A stretch of 64,000 nucleotides of DNA from Henckelia pumila (GCF_033568475.1 NC_133123.1:131846930-131910929); one strand, 5' to 3'; numbered from the stretch's first letter, positions 1 to 11,589 are shown. Program-made: numbers and translations. The notes: generated by a model not told the origin, from the sequence alone.

Positions 1-2619
1 TGGCATGCTAGGCTAGGTCATATTTCCTCAAGGAGGATGAACAAGCTAGTGGGAGAGGGCATGTTTGATATGTCTGATATCAACTCTCTACCTACTTGTG
101 AATCCTGCCTAAAAGGAAAAATGACTAAATCTCCTTTTAAGGGGAAACCTGAGCGTAGTCAGAATCTGTTGGATTTGATCCATACAGATGTTTGTGGTCC
201 ATTTAGAGTAGGGACTCAACATGGCCACACCTACTTCATTACCTTTACTGATGATTATTCAAGGTATGGGTATTTATATTTAATGAAATATAAGTCTGAA
301 GCATTTGAAAAGTTCAAAGAATTCAAGGCTGAAGTAGAAAACAAGCTAGGTAAAAGTATTAAAGCACTTCGATCGGATCGAGGTGGAGAATACTTGAGTA
401 CCGAGTTTTTGGACTATCTGAAAGAGAATGGGATTCTCTCTCAGTGGACTCCTCCTATGACACCACAGCTTAATGGTGTATCGGAGCGTCGTAATCGAAC
501 TTTGTTGGACATGGTTCGATCTATGATGAGCTTCACTGAGCTTCCACCTTCGTTTTGGGGCTATGCGCTTGAAACGGCGGTATTGTTGTTGAACAACGTC
601 CACACTAAAGCAGTGGACAAAACACCATACGAGTTATGGAATGGCAAAGCTCCTAAGTATTCGTACTTGAGGATTTGGGGATGTCCTGCTTACGTGAAGC
701 GGACAGTGGGAGATAAGTTGGATAGTCGATCCAGCTTATGTTATTTTGTAGGGTATCCGAAGAATTCAATCGGATATTATTTCTATTATCCTGCTGAAAC
801 AAAGGTGTTTGTTTCTAGGAATGCCACCTTCTTGGAGAAGGAGTTCTTATTGGATAAGAAAGGCGAGATGATGGAACTCGAAGAAGTTCGAGAAGAACCC
901 GAAATACAAAATAACGATCCTACACCTCAGGAACCATTGCTGGACACGCATGCACCTAGAAGATCCGAAAGGACTTCTAGACCTCCAGTTCGATATGGTC
1001 TTCTTCTTGAAGGGGATCAAGATGAACCCGACATTGGATGTGATCCAAGAAACTTCAAGGAAGCAATTTCTGATGCGGATTCAAATTTATGGCTTGAAGC
1101 TATGCAGTCAGAATTGGATTCGATGCATACAAACCAAGTTTGGTCTTTAGTAGATCCTCCCGATGGAATTGTTCCAATAGGGTGTAAATGGATCTACAAA
1201 AGAAAGCTTGGGCCTGATGGTAAGGTATTGACCTACAAGGCGCGATTGGTGGCGAAAGGTTATACTCAAAGGCAAGGAGTTGACTATGATGAAACCTTTT
1301 CACCAGTTGCTATGTTCAAGTCCATAAGAATCCTTATTGCCATAGCTGCATGGTATGACTATGAGATATGGCAAATGGATGTGAAGACTGCTTTTCTTAA
1401 TGGAGACATTAAGGAAGAAATCTATATGAAGCAGCCTGAGGGGTACACATCCATGGGAAGCGAGCATAAGGTATGCAAGCTTCAGAGATCAATTTATGGT
1501 CTAAAACAAGCATCAAGAAGTTGGAACCAGAAATTTGATGAAACAATTAAAGATTTTGGTTTCATCAAGAACCCGGAGGAACCTTGCGTGTACAAGAAAG
1601 TAGTTAAGGATGCGGTGACATTCTTAGTACTTTATGTTGATGACATCCTACTCATTGGGAATGATGTAGGGATGTTGCAGTCAACAAAGATATGGTTATC
1701 AGGTAGATTTTCGATGAAGGATTTGGGAGAGGCATCCTACATTCTTGGGATACAGATCTATAGAGATAGGTCTAAGAGAATGATAGGACTCACTCAATCA
1801 ACCTACATCGATACCATATTGAAACGGTTTTCAATGGATGGGTCCAAAAGAGGACATCTACCCATGTGTCATGGAGTTTCTCTATCCAAGTCTATGTGTC
1901 CCAAGACTGATGAAGAGATAGAGAATATGACACATGTACCATATGCGTCAGCTATAGGTAGTATCATGTATGGGATGATATCTACCAGACCGGATGTAGC
2001 ATTTGCTCTGAGTGTCACGAGCAGATATCAGTCTAATCCTGGTCAAATGCATTGGAAAGCCGTGAAGGACATTCTTAAGTACTTGCGAAGGACTAAGAAT
2101 ATGTTCATGGTTTATGGAGGACGAGAACTCAAATTGGAAGGCTATACCGACTCTAGCTTCCAAAGTGATGTGGATGACTCGAAGTCAACCTCTGGATTTG
2201 TGTTCATGCTCAATGGCGGTGCTGTCTCTTGGAAGAGTTCCAAGCAGGACACCACAGCGGATTCCACCACTGAGGCTGAATACATTGCAGCATCAGCTGC
2301 TGCTAAAGAGGCCGTTTGGATGAGGAAGTTCGTCCAAGAGTTGGGCGTCATTCCTGAATTTGTTGGTCCAGTCCCGGTGTACTGTGACAACACGGGTGCC
2401 GTTGCTCAAGCAAAGGAACCAAGGTCTCATCAAAGATCCAAACACGTACTGAGGAAATACCACATAATCCGGGAGATTGTGGAAAGAGGAGACATCATTG
2501 TCGAACGAGTGGCCTCTGCAGACAATATCGCTGATCCGCTTACTAAGCCCTTGCCAGGACCATTGTTTGACAAACATCGCGAAGCAATGGGTCTGCGTAG
2601 TATGACTAGTTGGCTATAG
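1..2619 (+). CDS. copia Pol polyprotein, C-terminal 872 codons (integrase, RT, RNase H)
   Basis: The frame is open from base 1, so this is the 3' part of a longer gag-pol. In order: the GAG-pre-integrase end (WHARLGH at residues 1-7, CESC at 33-36); the integrase core with Asp63, Asp126 and Glu162 (D-62-D-35-E spacing, in HTDVCGPF, RSDRGGEY and GVSERRNR); the RT with KARLVAKGY, QMDVKTAFLNG and the catalytic YVDD at about 545-548; and copia RNase H with YTDSSF at about 715 and TTEAEYIA. It ends at TAG 2617-2619, 14 bases before the LTR. No stop or frameshift is present in the visible part, unlike CopA-2, so it may encode active enzymes if the missing left part is intact. The lineage within copia is not resolved. 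Confidence 0.95.
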   Translation, partial: WHARLGHISSRRMNKLVGEGMFDMSDINSLPTCESCLKGKMTKSPFKGKPERSQNLLDLIHTDVCGPFRVGTQHGHTYFITFTDDYSRYGYLYLMKYKSEAFEKFKEFKAEVENKLGKSIKALRSDRGGEYLSTEFLDYLKENGILSQWTPPMTPQLNGVSERRNRTLLDMVRSMMSFTELPPSFWGYALETAVLLLNNVHTKAVDKTPYELWNGKAPKYSYLRIWGCPAYVKRTVGDKLDSRSSLCYFVGYPKNSIGYYFYYPAETKVFVSRNATFLEKEFLLDKKGEMMELEEVREEPEIQNNDPTPQEPLLDTHAPRRSERTSRPPVRYGLLLEGDQDEPDIGCDPRNFKEAISDADSNLWLEAMQSELDSMHTNQVWSLVDPPDGIVPIGCKWIYKRKLGPDGKVLTYKARLVAKGYTQRQGVDYDETFSPVAMFKSIRILIAIAAWYDYEIWQMDVKTAFLNGDIKEEIYMKQPEGYTSMGSEHKVCKLQRSIYGLKQASRSWNQKFDETIKDFGFIKNPEEPCVYKKVVKDAVTFLVLYVDDILLIGNDVGMLQSTKIWLSGRFSMKDLGEASYILGIQIYRDRSKRMIGLTQSTYIDTILKRFSMDGSKRGHLPMCHGVSLSKSMCPKTDEEIENMTHVPYASAIGSIMYGMISTRPDVAFALSVTSRYQSNPGQMHWKAVKDILKYLRRTKNMFMVYGGRELKLEGYTDSSFQSDVDDSKSTSGFVFMLNGGAVSWKSSKQDTTADSTTEAEYIAASAAAKEAVWMRKFVQELGVIPEFVGPVPVYCDNTGAVAQAKEPRSHQRSKHVLRKYHIIREIVERGDIIVERVASADNIADPLTKPLPGPLFDKHREAMGLRSMTSWL

Positions 2620-2633
2620 GGCAAGTGGGAGAT
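2619..2633 (+). other. CopA-1 polypurine tract
   Basis: The purine-rich GGGCAAGTGGGAGAT lies directly before the TG of the 3' LTR and overlaps the last base of the pol stop. The same sequence lies reverse-complemented beside the 3' LTR of CopA-2 at 51405-51419. In LTR elements this tract primes plus-strand DNA synthesis. Confidence 0.85.
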
Positions 2634-4498
2634 TGTAAGAGTGGGTGCCCAGTGAGCCAACTGTGTGGCTATGGGCTTTGATGACTCTTTGTATAAACAA
2701 TCTTTTGTTTAATATTATTTAAACTTTTATGTCAATGACTTTATATTACTTCATATTGTTATATTGTGATATACTATTGTTGTTTTGATAAAGACCTTGA
2801 ATATACTATAGTGTATGTAAGATGTGGTAGAACATGGAGATGTCTATCATGAAATACATCTTATAGTCACTGTATATTCTAAAAACCGTTCCTAGTCGAT
2901 TGAGCCGTCCGATAATAAGGATAAGGATCGCTCGAGTTTGAGACTAGCATTTGCGATGCGGAGTACCACGTTTCATTGGTAGGGAACATGGAGATGTTCG
3001 AAGCATGCAAATGGATATTCATAGGATGAATAATCGAACTACCCTATCCGGACTTTCCAAGTGGTTATCACTTATCGAGTGGATAAAGTCCGCGGTTTTG
3101 GTTGTACACCATTAGTCCTTACGACTTGAAACATCATGGAGACTCTATATGCTAGTGCTGTGCTTTGACTCGTTTACCGACTCTATGGGGGTCATCAGGT
3201 GTCAAGATTGGGTACAGTTACGACACATATAGGAGTCAATGCATTGTTGTCAAGGATTCACCACATACTTGCGAGTGTGGATATCCTATGCGATCTGAGG
3301 AGATATTAGTGTGACAAATCTCTGGCCAGAGTACTTGATGTGATTTAAGAAATGGTTTCTTAGTAGCACATGCGATGTCACTAATTTGATCTTCAAGATG
3401 CATTGCATAGTTATCGAATCTTGAGCGACTCTCGATATACCAATGGTTGTTGATTCGATCGGGATATATGGATGAAGGGACCGTACTGTACGCTAACCAA
3501 AATCTACTGGTTCTTGTAGGCACTATCAGTGATACCTAGGGAATCATGGGGCGATGTTGCTAGGCGCTTTACCATGATTCGTTGGGCAAGTCGGAAAGTG
3601 TTGTTCCGAGTCACAAGGAATTGTGAGCCCACGGCTAGCTGTATCCCTGAACCATTGAGGGTCACACAGTGTAATGGAGTTTTAATCCCCGTTGAGATAG
3701 TTAAATTTAAAGAGTTAAATTTAATGAACTAAGGAGTTGGACTTCTTAAATAAGAGTAAGGGAGTAGGATTTCCTAAAATGACATAGGGATGGACATTTT
3801 AGGAAACCACTGAATTCGGATTCAGGAAAATTTATTTTGACTTTAAAATGTGCAGAAATGGTTTCTGTGCACATTGGTAAAATCGGTTTATCAATCGGAG
3901 TCACGATGAATTTTATATTAATTTCTGAACGAGCGGGCTTTGCTTGTCGGGCCCTAGCTTATGACTAATGGGCCCTAAGGTGTTAGTAGCCTGCATTATA
4001 AATAAGTTATTGCAGTACAGAAATTAGATATAACAGGTCATTATTTTGAGAGCAGAATTTTCGAAACCCTAGCCCCTTTCACTCTCACAATTCGGCCGCC
4101 CCTCCTTGCTCTGTCAGAGAATTTCCGGTCTGTGATTTTTAATTGCAGTCAGGAATAACGAATCAGATTCGTTTAATCTCTTCGCAGAAAACTTCTGATA
4201 GATTTTCTAGTGCAATCTATCAGAGGGATTTAAACCCCATTCGTGGACCTGATTGAAGGAGTTCATCAGTTCCTGGGAGATACAAGAAGCGCAGAGAAAT
4301 CTGTGTGGTGTCCATTAATCTCGCTTCGAGATTGAAGGTAAAATTTAAATTAATTGTTATTTGAATTTTACACACACAATAATTTAATCGTTGAATGGTT
4401 GATACCCACACCATGGAATTGTTCCATGATAAAAATTTTAAACTTCCGCTGCACCGGGTATCAATCGTGATTGATCTGACCGCCAGTTTTTTCCAACA
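2634..4498 (+). repeat. CopA-1 3' LTR (1865 bp)
   Basis: The LTR starts TGTAAGAGTGGG after the polypurine tract and ends CCAACA. The length and ends match the CopA-2 LTRs on the other strand (58662-60502; 42264-42637 plus 49934-51404). A TATA box (TATAAATAA, 3997-4005) marks the likely promoter, with transcription starting about 30 bases on. The LTR holds no coding sequence; the short frames in it are chance. Confidence 0.93.
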
Positions 4499-4514
4499 GA
4501 CTTAACAAAAGCCC

Positions 4515-4550
4515 TCCGCTCGATCGGTAAAATCTTACCGATCGAGCGGA
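4515..4550. repeat. Perfect 16-bp hairpin (4-base loop)
   Basis: Arms 4515-4530 and 4535-4550 are perfectly complementary around the loop AATC. The core word is CGCTCGATCGGTAA. A sister hairpin with the same core lies 72 bp downstream. The function is unknown. Confidence 0.9.
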
Positions 4551-4584
4551 CACAAAAGTCCAACACTCTGCCTCAGCTCAGGGG

Positions 4585-4624
4585 TGCTCGCTCGATCGGT
4601 AAGATTCAACCGATCGAGCGGGCA
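4585..4624. repeat. Second hairpin with the same core (16-bp arms, one mismatch)
   Basis: Arms 4585-4600 and 4609-4624 pair with one mismatch around an 8-base loop. It shares CGCTCGATCGGT and its complement with the hairpin at 4515-4550. Both lie near the 3' end of the - strand LTR. Confidence 0.88.
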
Positions 4625-6199
4625 CAAATCTGCAGAAAAGAAAACAGATTGTTTGACTCCATTCAACTCCAAGTCTTCAAAACTAAATCCAATCAACATG
4701 CATAATCATTCAATACAAGGTAGTTCTAGAGTCATACCATCTCAAAATATTAGAACATGCTTCAGTCTAGCTTATTCAATGTAATACAATATAGTACGAG
4801 TTTGGATACAATCTAAGTTCGATTACATATTTGAATTCTGCAACAACAAGATCTCACTCTATCAACTCGACCACCCAGCCATGCGATCTCTGACTCGGTC
4901 CTGCCCCACCTGTTGCCAAGAACCTTCAAAAACTCGGGACTATCATGTCAGATAATCGAAATATCAATCGGAACTCGGTTGGGATCCCGGGGCTAAGTCT
5001 CCACGAACAACTCACCGACACACCCATTCGGGGTGGATGTCGCTCAACTCAACCCCTAGACTTCAGAGCAACTATAAGAAGTATTCTAGCACTTGGAAAA
5101 ACTCAAAATCCAAAGCCACTTCAATATAGCTCCCTAAATCGTCTAATTTCAAAAATGAATCGAATATTCGGCTCAATATGGATGCAAGTGTAAATAAAAT
5201 GATCAATCAAATTCACACAAGAAACTAAACATGTAGTATGTGATTTTCAGGGGTCGAGAGTCAATCGAACTCGAGTATTCTACCACATTCATATTCAATG
5301 TCATCTTTTACTTTTCAAGTCCGTCGAGGATTCAAATCTGAAAATAATAACAAACTCAAATAAATGATCAATCAAATCACAACAAATCGAAACAAATAAA
5401 CTCAAACAATATACCGTCTTCGCTTCTCAATTCGATTCAACTCCCAAATTCGATCCAAACCCGAAACTCCAATCCAAATCTAAAAATGAAGATTATACGG
5501 ATTCGGTGTCAATCCAACAACTCAAACAAATTCTGAATTGAACCAAACAAACAACCGATAAACCAAAACTCGATTTCGATGGCATAACGGCTATAAACGA
5601 TCAAACCATAACTCATCAACACCATCCAACCACTTCAACCAACTCATATCAACTTTTAAACCAACAAAACACAATAAACCTCAACAATAACCAAAACCCC
5701 ATTTTCGAAATTATGCCTCAAAATTCATATAAAATCTAAACTTCGTTCTTTTTCCAAACCGACTTCGAATACACGATCTATGCTAGCTCAAGAACAACAT
5801 ACTCCAAGATTATCAAATTCTGACAACCCAACACAAATCAAAGTTCGAGGATCGTAGCAAAACTTACATCAGAATGAAGCCCTCATTGCGGTGATCGTGA
5901 AACTCAACTCGAAATCAAAATCTGACGGTCGGATCGTGCGAATCAGACGAAAAAAAAGCTTGAGAAATCGCCTCCCATGGCTTCCGGTTCAGAACGTATG
6001 AATGGAGAGGAAGAGAGGAAAGGGAATGATGTGATTGTTAAGTCAACTTTCTTGTATAATAATATATAATCCAAATTTTGCATTTCGGTCCCTGAAACTC
6101 CCAATTTAATTTGATTCAATCCCGGCTCAATAAATCTCCAAAATAAAATAATAATCAATTCCAATAATCACGAAAAGTAATTAATTTCAGGGCCTTACA

Positions 6200-7105
6200 A
6201 CGTATGTATAAGTCTAGGCTCTTAATAGCTTTTGGGAGTAGCTCTTAGTCTAGTTAAAACTTTTAGATAAGTTATAGTGATATTATATTCACTTGACTTG
6301 TAGGCCTGGACTGTAGACAATTGTACAGCTAAACCTGTAGTTGAGGTACGTAAGTATATACTGAGATAACCAACTGAGTATGCATATTTATGTGTTGCAT
6401 TATTATCTCACATGTGATGCATGATTATCTTGTTCATGATTTGTATGCGCCATTGGCATACCATGTTGAGCATGTTTTTTTCTCGAGATAGTCAGTTGTT
6501 CTAAAGTCGCTCAGCCATAGTGTTCTCTTGTAAGATCGGGTACCGTTTGATACCTACTGGACCGACGGGACAGAGTGTGCGGTTTATCCAAGAAGATGAT
6601 AGTCCAAGATCGAGTTAAGAATGTGTGGCACCCACTGGATCTTCGGAGCTCCGTGCGCATACTAGAGTGCCTACATTTTGAGCATGCTATTCCATATCTT
6701 GATCCCAGTGTACCAGTTCATTCATGTTTCATGCATCATATGGACATGCATACTGATATTTACGTACTTTGCATTAGCTCTCACGTCCTTGATTTTATCT
6801 CAAACACCCCATTCGATGCGCCAGGTTTGCAGGTGACCAGGATTGAGATAAGTGGTTGGCCAGGTGACCAGGGCTTGGTAACAGGGGTCGCCGGTGAATT
6901 CTAGTTTAAGTTGTTTCGGTATTCCTTATTCAATCAATTGAGTTGTATATTATTTGTCTCGGGTTTCTAATTATTTATCGGTTGTATTATGTCGGGTTAG
7001 TGTTTATTTAAGTTTCAACAGTAACTCTGATTATGATTTTCTGTTTAATTTTAATTGCATGCTTAAAGTCTCTGATTAGTAAGTGATTTGGGTCAGATCA
7101 CTACA
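6200..7105 (+). repeat. 3' part of a GypC-like (chromovirus) LTR
   Basis: The sequence follows the order of the GypC LTR but is much diverged: GAGGTACG near 6342, the phrase CTGAGTATGCAT near 6374, ATGATTTGTATGC near 6437, and an end GGGTCAGATCACTACA at 7105 that matches the GypC LTR end. The first part of the LTR is missing on the left, where the - strand LTR abuts. No primer-binding site follows 7105, so this is a 3' LTR or a solo LTR. There is no coding sequence. Confidence 0.7.
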
Positions 7106-7621
7106 GTGTCTCATGTAATTGAGGCCCCTCTACGCATGCGTGAAATGCTGAAGGTTGCACACCTATGAAAGTTTTTTTTTTTAAAAAAATTAAAATGGGT
7201 GAAATGTCCGACGCTAATTAGTGTCCAGACATTCCACCTGACCAAGTAAATGTTCTCCACAGAACATTTACATGGGTGGACATTTGGAAAGATATTTCTC
7301 TCCAGATGTCCACTGTGGGTAAGCATGCTTAACATATCGGTTCTGCCCGGAACCGAACCAAAACTAGTCTGTTAGAACCGAAACCGGACCTGATATGTTG
7401 GAATCGGGCCCGGAACCGAGCCCAATCCACTATTAAATGGATCGAACCGGTTAAGAATTTTCTAAACTGGTTAATCCGATTCCGGTTCCAGTTCCTGGAC
7501 TGGATCCGGGCCATCACTAGATCCGATCCAGAACAGGACCGAAACCGGTAATTTAAAAAAAATTTAAAAAAAAGATAATGGCAACGACTACTTATTGTAG
7601 CCGTTGGCCCATGCAGTAGCC

Positions 7622-7750
7622 ATTTCCAAACAACAGTTATTGCATGTGTTTTTGTTTTTCAATTTGGCCCCCCCAAAAAAAAAGAGAAGAAAATGGGTCA
7701 ATTTCCAAACAACGGCTACTGCATGAGTTTTTGTTTTTCAATTTGGCCCC
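7622..7750 (+). repeat. 50-bp direct repeat pair in hAT 5' region
   Basis: Units 7622-7671 and 7701-7750 are 50 bp each with four mismatches, starting ATTTCCAAACAAC and ending AATTTGGCCCC, separated by 29 bp of A/G-rich sequence. The word CATGCAGTAGCC at 7610 is also the inverse of GGCTACTGCATG in the second unit. They lie 360-490 bases before the transposase ATG. Confidence 0.85.
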
Positions 7751-8107
7751 AAATTTGTGAAAATATATTTTTAAAACCCTAAAAATCCATTATAAATACT
7801 AGATAGTTTTTAACATTTTTTACAAAATTACAATTTTCTCTCAATTCTCTACTCTACTTTCTCTACAATTTTCTCTCAAATCTATAATTATCTAAATTCA
7901 ATTTTATCTCAAATCTACATTTCTATACCATCAATTTTATCTCAACTTTCCTTCTTTCTATAATCAATTTTATCTCACTTTATATTTCTCGACAAATTAC
8001 AATCAATGGAGTCATGTTGAATGTGTTTTCAATTTTGGTCAATATTTTAGCTATATCCCCGACTTTGATGAAGTCGAACCTGGTCAGAGCACGAGGAGGA
8101 AGAAGCT

Positions 8108-10661
8108 ATGGAAATCCCCAACAAAGATGCCGGGACATCATCGTCCGCTCGAGCAAGCAACATGATATCAACGAGTACGACTACAAGCCAAGCAAAGCCA
8201 AGCAAAGTTTGGGATCACTTTGATATTGAATAACAAGGGACAAACAACTCTTTTGGCGTATGTAAAATTGCAAAATCAAATATTCTTACAAAACGGGTGG
8301 TGGTTCCGGTGGTACCGGTAATTTGAAAAAATATCTACTCAATGTACATAAACTTGATCCTGATACTCTACAACCATTTGGTAGAGAACTGATCCAAAAA
8401 TAAATTTATCCTTCAAGTGGTAAAACTTTTACGATAACTAAAGAAATTTCTCAAAAAATCATTGTGAAATTTGTTACAAAATGTTGTCAACCTTTTATAC
8501 TAGCTGAACAAGAAGGTTTTGTTGAATTTACTAATACCATTCAACCTGGTTTTCACAATATTTCTAAGCAACACTTAAGAAATATTTCTTTGATATGTAT
8601 ACGAATATAAAGAAACACTAAAATCACATCTTTCAAATATTTCGTGCGAAGTTAGTTTGATGAATGATATTTGTACTAATATGAAATTTGAATCTTATCT
8701 TGTTGTTATATGGCATTGGATTGATGAAATTTGTTCTATGCAAAAAAAAATTTTATCACTTGATTATTTAGAATCGTCACACAATGGATACACTATAGCT
8801 AGATATATTTCTAATGTTGCTAAGACATATAGAATATAAAATAAAATAATGTCAATTACATTATATAATGCGAATTCCAATAATCTTGCAATTAGATACC
8901 TAAAGGATTCATTAAAATCGATTTTAGATCATATGTTTCTTTACGTTAGATGTGCTTGTCATATTATCAACTTATGTGTTAAATGTGCATTGGATGAACA
9001 TTTGTCTACTGTAGTAGAAAAATTCAAAGCATGTGGAAAATTATTACGTGAAAGAATATATGGACGTGATTGGAAAAAACTAGTCGAATCAAATGAGATT
9101 AGATTTAAAAAATTTTCTGCACCTGTTGAAACTCGATGGAATTATTTATATCATTTGCTTGAAACTTTGTTACGTTTTAAAGATTTAGTTACTCCATATT
9201 ATAGTAATATTGTGGGAGATGCTTTAATCTTCACTGACGATGATTGAAATGTTTTGAGTAATTATGTTTATGTCAGGATCAGAAATGGACTGCAAATACT
9301 GGATCAAGTTCCTACTGGGTTAGATCCCCACTATAGTTTAGCTAGTAGTGAGTTGCTACTGCTACTGGTTAGCTGAATCAGCCGCTTACTGATTTAGTAA
9401 TGAGTTCAGTAGCGCGAGCCACTGAACTCTCCTTCCTCTGAATCTCCAAAACAATTAACCAACAAATATAGAATTGTGCGGAATAAGGTCAACTGAGAGA
9501 TTGAACTTGCATCAAATAGCTGTACTGGATGTGTGTGTTCAACAAAAATAATCAACACATGAATTGTTTTGGATGTTCAAAGACTCAACTGCTCCTACGT
9601 CACCCATTCTTCTGTTTCCAAAATGTATTACTAGAAGACTTTGACTAAACAGTCCACTCCTCAGCTAGAACTTACACTACTGCCTACAACTGAGACTCGT
9701 AGTTCTCTACTACTTTCAGTTATCGACTGAAATAAGGTTATAGAGGTTTGCAGTACCTCAACTGTATGAATAACAAGTTTACAACATAACACTTAACACA
9801 ATATGATCCTCAAAGATCTGATATAACTTGAAGCGTGTGCTGAATGTTCTTCGGCTCTTGATATGATATGCAATGTAAGCTTGGAACTTCTCTGTATGTG
9901 AACAACTGAAAGTGTTCAGTTGTTCTAAGACATAATATGAGTGATTGTGAGTTCCTATGTGCCGTATAGTTCTTTCACCGACTGTGGTCTCATATTTATA
10001 GGTGAAAGGTAACGGTAATCTTAGATTCAAAATACATCCGTTGGTTTGTAGCCTTTTTCTTGTCCTTTAGTTCACTGTAAAAGAGTACACTTCTGTGGTC
10101 TGTACAGTTCTGAGTGTATCAGTGTACGAGAGACTTTTGTCCAAAGTTAAATAGCTGTGACTGGTTACTGGAGAGCATCTGCTCTGCTGCTTTTGCTTTT
10201 CTTCTCTTCTTTATCTACTAGACTCCAGCTTCTGCTCTTCTGCTATACTTCTGCTTCTGCTTCGCAACTACTGCTTTCAATAGTTGATGTGTAAATTATG
10301 TTTGTGAAACACTGAAACTCAGATATATGAACTCTAACAGTTTCTTTGTTATAAATTTTTAAAGAAGCAACCAAAAAATTTTCTGGCATTAACTACGCGA
10401 CTTCAACCATGTTTTTGCCTTTGATTTTCAATATGATTTTTAAATTTATGGAACATCGTGATTATTCATTTATGTGTGATTTTGTTTCAAATATGGAAGA
10501 AGATTTTTTAAAATATTGGGAGAATATCCCAATTTCGCATGGCTTAGGAACATTCTTTGATTCTAGTCAAAGTCAAGGTAGATTAGACATATTTTTTTGA
10601 ATATTATGCTAAATTTCTTAGGAATAATGTTGACAATCAAAAGAAGTCAATGAAAGAAACA
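8108..10661 (+). pseudogene. hAT-family transposase pseudogene
   Basis: Starting at ATG 8108, a Ser/Thr-rich lead is followed by SKVWDHFDIE, the start of a BED zinc finger. The rest of the finger (GTGNLKKYL) is in another frame. From about 8590 the original frame resumes with the hAT catalytic region: YLVVIWHWID near 8695, SITLYNANSNN near 8850, and the hallmark RCACHIINLCVKCAL near 8950, then ETRWNYLYHLLETL near 9130. The frame crosses the solo LTR insertion exactly (FKEATKKFSG after it) and continues into the C-terminal dimerisation part with KYWENIPISHGLG near 10516. Stops at about 8228, 8837 and 9245, others downstream, and at least two frameshifts make it inactive. It would have bound the element's ends and cut them. 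Confidence 0.88.
9271..10339 (-). repeat. Solo LTR-1 (1069 bp) inserted in the hAT transposase
   Basis: Bounded by TGT...ACA ends (TGTCAGG on the left, CTCTAACA on the right), with near-matching 5-bp flanks GTTTA (9266-9270) and GTTTC (10340-10344). Removing it restores the hAT reading frame across the junction. A TATA box on the - strand (complement of CATATTTATA, 9991-10000) gives the orientation. A pyrimidine-rich CTTCTGCT tract runs about 10175-10265. There is no internal domain, primer site or gene. The family is not otherwise present in the window. Confidence 0.78.
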
Positions 10662-10690
10662 GTGTACGTGGTTCGTTATGTAAAATAGGC

Positions 10691-10728
10691 AGTGTTGTAC
10701 TTCGTGTTGTAACACTACAAACAACACA
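10691..10728. repeat. Double-dyad motif copy A (CopS LTR)
   Basis: The architecture is outer arm AGTGTTGT, 5 bases, inner palindrome GTGTTGTAACAC, 5 bases, outer arm ACAACACA. It lies near the U5 end of the LTR and is one of the best copies. Confidence 0.85.
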
Positions 10729-11010
10729 GTGCGGCGGAAATTTAAAGCGTAAATAAAACACAAGTAATTAATTTTGCACGAGTATAAAACTCGTGCGGGT
10801 GCCTTAGGGCTAAATATCACTAGTAAACGTAAGATCAGTCTTACAAAGTAATCCTAGTGATTTTACGAAAAGTCATTAAATCCTAAATTTCTCAACAAGT
10901 CGAGAAATCAAACTTGCATCCTAAATAAACAGAGTATAAAAGAAATCGGATGCAACTCCCGTAGCCTAAATTGAAGAGACAGAAAATATCTTCAACAACA
11001 CAGTTCTCAC

Positions 11011-11049
11011 AGTGTTGTCTCTGATGTCTTCAACACGAACGGCAACACG
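11011..11049. repeat. Double-dyad motif copy B (CopS LTR)
   Basis: Outer arm AGTGTTGT is intact. The inner part is ATGTCTTCAACAC (left half decayed) and the outer right arm is GCAACACG. Spacing is 5 and 5. Confidence 0.7.
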
Positions 11050-11480
11050 GGGACAAACAACAACGATGGTTGCAAACCTTGCTTCAGAATTCTTCAAATT
11101 CTTCAATGGAATTCTTCAGTCTATGCGCAGAGAATTGTACGTCTGAAGTCTTCTTTAGCTTGTGCGTGAAAACCCATTTTATAGATTAGCATCCAAGTCT
11201 TGAAGGTTTCCTTAGATAAAGTCCTACATGAATAAGGAAACATGTTTTAGTAGGAATAAAACTCTATCAAATCTTGCAAATCAAATCTTGATAATATCGA
11301 ATAATATTATATCTAATAACTACCTTATCAAGATAAGATTTAAGCATAGCAAATAAATTTCATAAGATATTCGAGATATATACATAATATTTGCCAATTA
11401 TTGTAACTTGTCTAGAAAAAAAAATAAAATAATATCAATTAATATAAGGGCCGAAATTTCAAGAAATAATATTCCTTTCA

Positions 11481-11495
11481 ATCTCCCCCCTTTTT
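11481..11495 (-). other. CopS polypurine tract
   Basis: Read on the - strand this is AAAAAGGGGGGAGAT, directly before the TG of the 3' LTR. It is a typical plus-strand primer site. Confidence 0.8.
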
Positions 11496-11589
11496 GCTTT
11501 CTGGACAAAACATTGCACAAGTGAATATAAACATAAACTCCCCTGAGTTTAAAAATTCTCCTCCCCCTGAATTTTAACTCTCCCCCTGA

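Larger units (their letters stand above)
1..4498 (+). mobile_element. CopA-1, Ty1/copia LTR retrotransposon, 3' part (left part outside window)
   Basis: The window opens inside the pol frame of a copia element, in the GAG-pre-integrase region, and runs through integrase, reverse transcriptase, RNase H, the polypurine tract and a full 3' LTR ending in CCAACA at 4498. It belongs to the same family as CopA-2 (42264-60502, opposite strand) and the LTR at 62695, as shown by near-identical pol and matching LTR ends. The five bases after the LTR (GACTT, 4499-4503) would be one target-site copy; the partner lies outside the window. It appears to have inserted into the LTR fragment that follows. Confidence 0.93.
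4499..6199 (-). repeat. Gypsy-type LTR, - strand, cut at its 3' end by CopA-1
   Basis: Read on the - strand this begins at 6199 with TGTAAGGCCCTGAAATTAAT, the kind of start seen in the GypA and GypB LTRs (TGTAAGGCCC, TGTAAGACCC). It continues AT-rich without coding sequence to 4499, where CopA-1 interrupts it. No internal region or primer site is visible, so it may be a solo LTR or one LTR of an element extending left. The call rests on its start and its lack of genes; no second copy exists in the window. Two hairpins near its distal end are listed separately. Confidence 0.6.
7106..10661 (+). mobile_element. Decayed hAT DNA transposon, interrupted by a solo LTR
   Basis: It carries a broken hAT transposase gene (8108-10661). 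The upstream stretch 7330-7550 is dense in GAACCG, CGGTTC and CCGG words on both strands, resembling the subterminal motif arrays that hAT transposases bind. A TATA box (TATAAATA, 7791-7798) sits 310 bases before the transposase ATG. The terminal inverted repeats could not be fixed. A CAGTG word at 7104-7108 is a candidate left end, and the right end is lost where CopS begins. The solo LTR at 9271-10339 is a later insertion. Confidence 0.75.
10662..11480 (-). repeat. CopS 3' LTR
   Basis: The end next to the polypurine tract is clear: read on the - strand the LTR starts TGAAAGGAATATT at 11480. The other end is placed near 10662 (TGTACGTGG on the + strand) but could be as high as 10693, because no second LTR is available. 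Two copies of the dispersed double-dyad motif lie inside (10691-10728 and 11011-11049). Confidence 0.65.

Noticed and set aside
7106..7600. A distinct MITE upstream of the hAT gene
   Set aside because: The GAACCG/CGGTTC words fit hAT subterminal repeats and no separate inverted termini with target duplicates were found.
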